Of a stretch of 13,177 nucleotides of DNA, positions 9,273-13,177 are shown piece by piece; position 1 is the stretch's first letter; the number at the start of each line of letters is the position of its first letter. The stretch is taken from NCBI GenBank assembly GCA_913776795.1, contig CAJYRH010000382.1, forward strand, positions 1 to 13,177, given 5' to 3'. The stretch is from an uncultured Pseudorhodoferax sp. (GTDB lineage Bacteria; Pseudomonadota; Gammaproteobacteria; Burkholderiales; Burkholderiaceae). Both the position numbers and the translations under genes were made by a program. Below the pieces are notes generated by a model. That model did no database searches, had not been told where the DNA came from, and was given only the letters and a program-made list of their open reading frames with translations.

Positions 9273-10442
9273 ATGCCTGTTCCCCGTTCCACGTCACTGG
9301 CGCGCCAGTTGCTGCCCCTGATGGCCGTGCTGGTGCTGGTGCACCTGGCTTTCACCGGGGGGCGCGTGGCGCTATCGCTCTACGCAATCGCGCTGCACGC
9401 ACCCACCGTGGTCGTCGGGCTGCAGGTCAGCCTGCTCTCGGTTCTCCCCATGCTCCTGTCCGTGCGCCTGGGACGCTGGATCGACCGCGTGGGCATGAAG
9501 CGCCCGGCCCGCATCGCGATCGCCACCACGGCAGTGGGCACCGCGCTGCCAGCGCTGTGGCCTTCGGTGCCCGTCCTGTGTCTGGCCAGCATGCTGCTGG
9601 GCAGTGGTTTCATGCTGCTGCACATGACGGTGTACAACGAAGTCGGCCACAGCACCAACGACCAGACACGCGTGCGCGCGTTCACGCTGCTGGCACTGGC
9701 CTTCTCCACTTCCACGGTGATGGGGCCGGTGATCGCCGGTGTCGCCATCGACGGCATCGGCCACCGCTGGACCTTCGCCTTGCTGGGGCTGTTCCCGCTG
9801 CTGGCGCTGGGGGTGCTCATGGCGCTGGGCATCCGCGTGGGCCCACGCGAAGCGCCAGGCGGCGTGGCCGGTGCCGGCAAGCTCATGGACCTGCTGCGCG
9901 ATCCACGCATGCGGGCGGTGTTCGTCATCAGCGGCCTGCTGTCCATGGGGTGGGACATGTTCACCTTCATGGTGCCGGTGCAGGGGGCGCGCATCGGGCT
10001 GTCGGCCTCCACGATCGGACTCATCATGGGCTGCTTCGGCGTGGCGACCTTCGTCGTGCGCCTGGCCATGCCGGTGCTGCAGCGCCACCTCAACGAGTGG
10101 CAGACGCTGACCATCTCGCTGGGGGTGACGGCAGCCGTCTACCTGCTGTTCCCGCTCAGCACCTCGGTGCCACTGCTGCTGGCGCTGGCCTTCGTCAACG
10201 GGCTCAGCCTGGGCTCGACCCAGCCCATGGTCATGAGCCTGGTGCACCGGGTGGCGCCGCCCGGCCGCACCGGCGAGGCGCTGGGTGTGCGCTCGACCAT
10301 CATGAATGCCAGCCAGGTGTTCCTGCCCATCCTGTTCGGCGGGCTGGGCTCGGCCGCCGGCATGGGACCGGCGTTCTGGACGCTGGCTGCCATCCTGACG
10401 GGCGGCACGGCGTACGCACGACGGGTCGCGCGCGCCGCCTGA
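9273..10442 (+). CDS. MFS transporter
   Basis: A 389-residue inner-membrane protein with about twelve hydrophobic segments, the usual length for the major facilitator superfamily. The loop between the second and third segments carries the motif A variant GRWIDRVGMKR at about residues 67-77, and a basic, glycine-rich loop near the middle splits the two halves. A pair of acidic/aromatic-rich helices (GWDMFTFMVPVQG, near 230) may line the path. Nothing in the sequence fixes the substrate; drug/proton efflux or small-metabolite export are equally possible. The ATG at 9273 lies 66 bases after the stop of the HD-GYP-like gene; no good ribosome binding site is visible, and a GTG at 9225 in the same frame is an alternative that would add a non-hydrophobic leader. 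It is followed 81 bases later by the MscS gene, possibly co-transcribed. Confidence 0.88.
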   Translation: MPVPRSTSLARQLLPLMAVLVLVHLAFTGGRVALSLYAIALHAPTVVVGLQVSLLSVLPMLLSVRLGRWIDRVGMKRPARIAIATTAVGTALPALWPSVPVLCLASMLLGSGFMLLHMTVYNEVGHSTNDQTRVRAFTLLALAFSTSTVMGPVIAGVAIDGIGHRWTFALLGLFPLLALGVLMALGIRVGPREAPGGVAGAGKLMDLLRDPRMRAVFVISGLLSMGWDMFTFMVPVQGARIGLSASTIGLIMGCFGVATFVVRLAMPVLQRHLNEWQTLTISLGVTAAVYLLFPLSTSVPLLLALAFVNGLSLGSTQPMVMSLVHRVAPPGRTGEALGVRSTIMNASQVFLPILFGGLGSAAGMGPAFWTLAAILTGGTAYARRVARAA

Positions 10443-10523
10443 CCCGGGGCAAGCCCCCCGCCTACGGGCATGCCGCCACTGCGCCGATCGCGCGGCGGGT
10501 GGCCGGCCGGATATAAAGCGCCG

Positions 10524-11633
10524 ATGCACATTTCCGAATGGTTCCTGACCACCTTGCTGCTCGGCGTTCCCATGTCCCAATGGGCGTTGGCCACTGCGGC
10601 TGCTCTCGCCGCCTACCTCGTGATGCACTCCGCGCTGCGCCTGGCGCGTGGACGCATCCGCCTGAACGCAGAGACCGACGCCACGGTGCGCGGCCTGGGC
10701 CAGGTAAGGCCGACGCTGGCCCAGATGCTGGACGCCACCAACGGCCTTCTTCTGGGCGTCGCCTCGGTGCTGGTCGGTTTGTCGCTGCTGGACCTGCCGG
10801 CCCGCTGGTCCGACCGCATCGCCCAGCTCTGGTACGTGACCGTCGCCTTGCAGCTCGCCCTGTGGGGAGCCCGCCTCATCGACGTGCTGATGCAGCGCCA
10901 GCTCATGCGCCACGCCGCACCTGGAAGCTCGCCGCAAGCCACGGTGTCCAGCACGCTGATCGGCTGGGGCCTGAACACCGCGCTGTGGGCTGTGGTGGCG
11001 CTGGCCGTGCTGTCCAACCTGGGCTTCAACATCACCGCCTTCGTGGCCAGCCTGGGCATCGGCGGCATCGCGATCGCCCTGGCGGCGCAGAACATCCTGG
11101 GCGACCTGTTCGCCTCGATCGCGATCGCGCTGGACAAGCCCTTCGAAGTGGGCGACTCCATCAACAACGGGAGCGTGAACGGCACCGTCGAGCACGTGGG
11201 CATGAAGACCACCCGGTTGCGCAGCCCCAGCGGCGAGCAGATCGTCGTGTCCAACACCGAGCTGCTCAAGGGTTCGCTGCGCAACTTCAAGCGCATGAGC
11301 ACCCGGCGCATCGAGTTCACGGTGGGCGTGAGCTACGACACCACGCCCGAGCAGGCCGCCGCCATCCCGGCCGTGATCCGGCGGGTGGTGGAGGCTCAGC
11401 CGGACCTGGTCTTCGACCGCGCCCATTTCGCGCGCCTGGGCGAGAGCTCGCTGGACTACGTGGTGGTGTACATCATGCAGACCGCCAACTACGGGCAGTA
11501 CATGGACAACCAGCAGGCCATCAACATCGGCCTGATGCGCGAGTTCGCCGCCCTGGGTGTGGAATTCGCATTCCCGACGCGCACCGTCGTGCTGTCCGGT
11601 CTGCCAGGACAACTTGCTGACGCAGTCAAGTAG
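10524..11633 (+). CDS. MscS-family mechanosensitive ion channel
   Basis: A 369-residue small-conductance mechanosensitive channel subunit. Four or so hydrophobic segments lie in the first 190 residues. The pore-lining helix is recognisable at about 168-200 (ITAFVASLGIGGIAIALAAQ, then NILGDLFASIAIA), with the Gly/Ala packing pattern of MscS TM3, followed by the cytoplasmic beta domain entry DKPFEVGDSI and the conserved RSPSGEQIVVSNTELL segment near 233-248. The remaining alpha/beta part would form the cytoplasmic vestibule. Such channels open on membrane tension and release small solutes in hypo-osmotic shock; they assemble as heptamers in the inner membrane. The extra N-terminal helix makes it longer than E. 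coli MscS (286 residues). The ATG at 10524 has only a weak AAG-type ribosome binding site. It ends 20 bases before the MarR-GNAT start. Confidence 0.95.
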   Translation: MHISEWFLTTLLLGVPMSQWALATAAALAAYLVMHSALRLARGRIRLNAETDATVRGLGQVRPTLAQMLDATNGLLLGVASVLVGLSLLDLPARWSDRIAQLWYVTVALQLALWGARLIDVLMQRQLMRHAAPGSSPQATVSSTLIGWGLNTALWAVVALAVLSNLGFNITAFVASLGIGGIAIALAAQNILGDLFASIAIALDKPFEVGDSINNGSVNGTVEHVGMKTTRLRSPSGEQIVVSNTELLKGSLRNFKRMSTRRIEFTVGVSYDTTPEQAAAIPAVIRRVVEAQPDLVFDRAHFARLGESSLDYVVVYIMQTANYGQYMDNQQAINIGLMREFAALGVEFAFPTRTVVLSGLPGQLADAVK

Positions 11634-11665
11634 TTTGTTAGACTTCGTCAACCATGGACGAAGTC
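11619..11665. promoter_or_regulatory. Three GAC-NNN-GTC sites, candidate operator of the MarR-GNAT gene
   Basis: GACGCAGTC (11619-11627), GACTTCGTC (11641-11649) and GACGAAGTC (11657-11665) lie within 47 bases. The first two sit in a longer shared pattern, TTG-N2/3-GAC-NNN-GTCAA, with centres 22 bases apart (two helical turns). The second and third are perfect reverse complements of each other, and the start codon of the MarR-GNAT gene lies between them. Such dyads suit a dimeric winged-helix repressor, so binding by the adjacent gene's product is a reasonable inference. The first site is inside the end of the mscS coding region. Confidence 0.5.
11641..11665 (+). repeat. Perfect 9-bp inverted repeat with the start codon in its loop
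   Basis: Arms GACTTCGTC and GACGAAGTC flank the loop AACCATG, which holds the ATG at 11654. As DNA it is a dyad operator candidate; as RNA it would form a stem that hides the initiation region. No Shine-Dalgarno sequence is visible upstream of this ATG. Confidence 0.7.
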
Positions 11666-12595
11666 ACGACCGAGCAGGTGAAGGCGCTGCGCGCCTTCAA
11701 CCGCAGCTACACGCGCCAGATCGGCTTGCTCGAGCCGTACCTGGACAGCCAGCTGTCGCTCACCGAGGTGCGCGTGCTGTACGAACTCGCACACCACGAC
11801 CGGCGTGCGGCCAGCGCGATCGGCCGCGAACTTGGACTGGACGGCGGCTACCTGAGCCGCATCCTCAAGCGCTTCGACGCGCGCGGCTGGCTGGAGCGCA
11901 GCAGTTCCGACGCCGATGGCCGCCAGCGGCTGCTGCGTCTGACCGACTCCGGCCATGCGGCGTTCGCGCCGCTGCAGCAGAAGTCGCGCGATGCGGCGCG
12001 GCACCTGCTGGCGCGGCTGCCTGCCAGCAGCCGCGCCGAGCTGCTCGAGGCCATGGCCAGGGTGGAGCGTCTGATCGCACCGCCCACGGTGGGCGCGGCC
12101 CAGCGCCCGCGCACGGCAGTGCTGCGCGAGCCACGGCCCGGCGACATGGGCTGGGTGGTGCAGCAGCACGGCGAGCTCTATGCCCTTGAGTACGGGCTGG
12201 ACGCGCGCTTCGAGGCGCTGGTGGCCGACATCGCGGCCCGCTTCGTGCGCAACTTCCAGCCCGGCTGGGAACGCTGCTGGATCGCCGAGCTCGACGGCCA
12301 GCGCGTCGGCTCGGTGTTCGTCGCGCGCAAGAGCGCCACCGTGGCCCAGCTGCGCCTTCTGATCCTCGCACCTGGCGCACGCGGCGTGGGCCTGGGCGCT
12401 CGCCTGACCGACGAGTGCCTGGCGTTCGCACGCGCCAGGGGCTACCGCAAGATGGTGCTGTGGACCCACAGCTGCCTGACGGCCGCACGCAGCATCTACG
12501 CGGCGCGCGGTTTCGTGCTGAAGAGGAGCGAGCCCTACGAGGACTTCGGCAAGGCGCTGGTCGGCGAGACCTGGGAACTCCAGCTCACTGCATGA
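11654..12595 (+). CDS. MarR-type regulator fused to a GNAT acetyltransferase
   Basis: A 313-residue two-domain protein. Residues 1-145 form a MarR winged-helix domain: the helix-turn-helix appears as [25 protein letters not shown] (about 50-74) and the wing as [17 protein letters not shown] (84-100). Residues 155-313 form a GNAT domain with the acetyl-CoA pyrophosphate loop [14 protein letters not shown] (238-251) and a C-terminal [16 protein letters not shown] segment. This fusion architecture is well known; the reaction would be transfer of acetyl from acetyl-CoA to an amine of unknown identity, coupled to transcriptional control. Its closeness to mscS (20 bases) suggests possible read-through from that gene. 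Repeated GAC-NNN-GTC dyads at the start suggest autoregulation. Its stop overlaps the convergent dehydrogenase gene by 11 bases. Confidence 0.93.
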   Translation: MDEVTTEQVKALRAFNRSYTRQIGLLEPYLDSQLSLTEVRVLYELAHHDRRAASAIGRELGLDGGYLSRILKRFDARGWLERSSSDADGRQRLLRLTDSGHAAFAPLQQKSRDAARHLLARLPASSRAELLEAMARVERLIAPPTVGAAQRPRTAVLREPRPGDMGWVVQQHGELYALEYGLDARFEALVADIAARFVRNFQPGWERCWIAELDGQRVGSVFVARKSATVAQLRLLILAPGARGVGLGARLTDECLAFARARGYRKMVLWTHSCLTAARSIYAARGFVLKRSEPYEDFGKALVGETWELQLTA

Positions 12596-13177
12596 ACCAG
12601 CCGTGGCTGACCACCAGCGACTGGCCGGTCAGCGCATTGCTCGGGAAGCCGGCGAACAGCAGCGCGACCCGGGCCACGTCGTCGGTGGTGGTGAACTCGC
12701 CGTCGACGGTCTCCTTGAGCATCACGTTCTTCACGACCTCGGCCTCGCTGATGCCCAGCGTCCTGGCCTGCTCGGGGATCTGCTTTTCAACCAGAGGGGT
12801 GCGCACGAAGCCGGGGCAGATCACATTGGCGCGCACGCCGTGTGCCGCACCTTCCTTGGCCACGGTCTTGCACAGGCCGACCAGGCCATGCTTGGCCGTC
12901 ACGTAGGGCGCCTTGAGCAGCGAGGCCTCCTTGGAGTGCACCGAGCCCATGTAGATCACGCTGCCGCCGCGGCCCTGGGCGTACATGCGCTTGAGGCAGG
13001 CGCGCGTGGTCAGGAACGCGCCGTCCAGGTGGATGGCCAGCATCTTCTTCCAGTCGGCGAACGAAAATTCCTCGACCGGATGCACGGTCTGGATGCCAGC
13101 ATTGCTGACCAGGATGTCGATGCCGCCGAAGGCCTTGGCGGCCTGGGCGACCGAGGCCTCGACCTGGGTCTCGTCGG
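12585..13177 (-). CDS. bdhA: 3-hydroxybutyrate dehydrogenase (5' end beyond window)
   Basis: The last 196 residues of a short-chain dehydrogenase; roughly 60 N-terminal residues, including the TGxxxGIG nucleotide-binding motif, lie past the right edge. The visible part begins inside the Rossmann fold and contains [20 protein letters not shown], the catalytic serine region YMGSVHS, and the active-site YVTAKHG (Tyr-x-x-x-Lys). The ending [11 protein letters not shown] and the [16 protein letters not shown] segments are characteristic of NAD-dependent D-3-hydroxybutyrate dehydrogenases, which convert 3-hydroxybutyrate to acetoacetate during polyhydroxybutyrate or ketone-body use. The enzyme is cytosolic and normally tetrameric. 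Related 2-hydroxy or acetoacetyl-CoA SDR enzymes are less likely given that C-terminus. It runs tail-to-tail into the MarR-GNAT gene with an 11-base overlap. Confidence 0.92.
   Translation of the reverse strand, partial: DETQVEASVAQAAKAFGGIDILVSNAGIQTVHPVEEFSFADWKKMLAIHLDGAFLTTRACLKRMYAQGRGGSVIYMGSVHSKEASLLKAPYVTAKHGLVGLCKTVAKEGAAHGVRANVICPGFVRTPLVEKQIPEQARTLGISEAEVVKNVMLKETVDGEFTTTDDVARVALLFAGFPSNALTGQSLVVSHGWFMQ
12606..12633. repeat. Nested inverted repeat just past the MarR-GNAT stop
   Basis: GCTGACC (12606-12612) pairs with GGTCAGC (12627-12633), and inside it CCAG (12614-12617) pairs with CTGG (12621-12624) around CGA. It begins 11 bases after the MarR-GNAT stop and lies within the 3' coding end of the dehydrogenase gene (its LTGQSLVVS codons). 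It could act as a 3' end structure for the plus-strand transcript, but there is no T-tract and coding constraint may explain it. Confidence 0.35.

Noticed and set aside
10443..10523. GGGGCAAGCCCC and a GGCCGGCC palindrome between the MFS and mscS genes as a terminator
   Set aside because: The stem has 5 pairs with a 2-base loop and no T-tract, and short GC palindromes are expected by chance at this composition.
9372..11651. A 759-codon minus-strand open frame across the MFS and MscS genes
   Set aside because: It spans two unrelated, well-supported plus-strand genes and the gap between them. Its His/Gln/Arg-rich composition is a GC-bias artefact.

Overview
This is a high-GC window with strong GC3 codon bias and short intergenic gaps. 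Its gene content (an imelysin/di-haem iron-uptake type operon, a YgiQ-family radical SAM protein, a PHB-type 3-hydroxybutyrate dehydrogenase and a MarR-GNAT fusion) suggests a betaproteobacterium of the Burkholderiales, probably Comamonadaceae-like. The placement is an inference from composition and protein style, because no rRNA or other marker gene is present. I found no tRNA, rRNA, CRISPR array, insertion sequence, phage gene or attachment site. The coding density is that of ordinary chromosome.

Left part (1-4212, minus strand). Four tightly packed genes read leftward: an IrpA/ICMP-type imelysin, a di-haem cytochrome-like protein (DUF1111), a second, divergent imelysin-like protein, and a DUF1513 protein cut by the window edge. 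Three junctions are coupled: a TTGA overlap, a TGATG overlap and a 4-base gap. All four products carry export signals, so this is a periplasmic module. A good Fur-box match lies between candidate -35 and -10 elements just upstream of the first gene, which fits iron-starvation control. The operon's biochemical role is still poorly understood in general, and it is the most interesting system in the window.

Middle part (4213-9206). A 56-residue basic protein with a strong ribosome binding site is followed by a GC-rich hairpin and a cytosolic transglutaminase-like cysteine protein, all on the plus strand. This converges on a minus-strand YgiQ-family radical SAM gene, with a perfect 9-bp inverted repeat across the two stop codons as a likely bidirectional terminator. 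Divergent from ygiQ is an HD-GYP-like protein whose key metal-binding histidines have become glutamines, so it is probably a sensor or scaffold and not a phosphodiesterase.

Right part (9207-13177). On the plus strand come an MFS transporter, an MscS-type mechanosensitive channel and a MarR-GNAT fusion regulator. The regulator's start codon lies in the loop of a perfect 9-bp inverted repeat, and three GAC-NNN-GTC sites cluster there, which suggests autoregulation. Its stop overlaps by 11 bp the stop of a convergent 3-hydroxybutyrate dehydrogenase gene that runs off the right edge.
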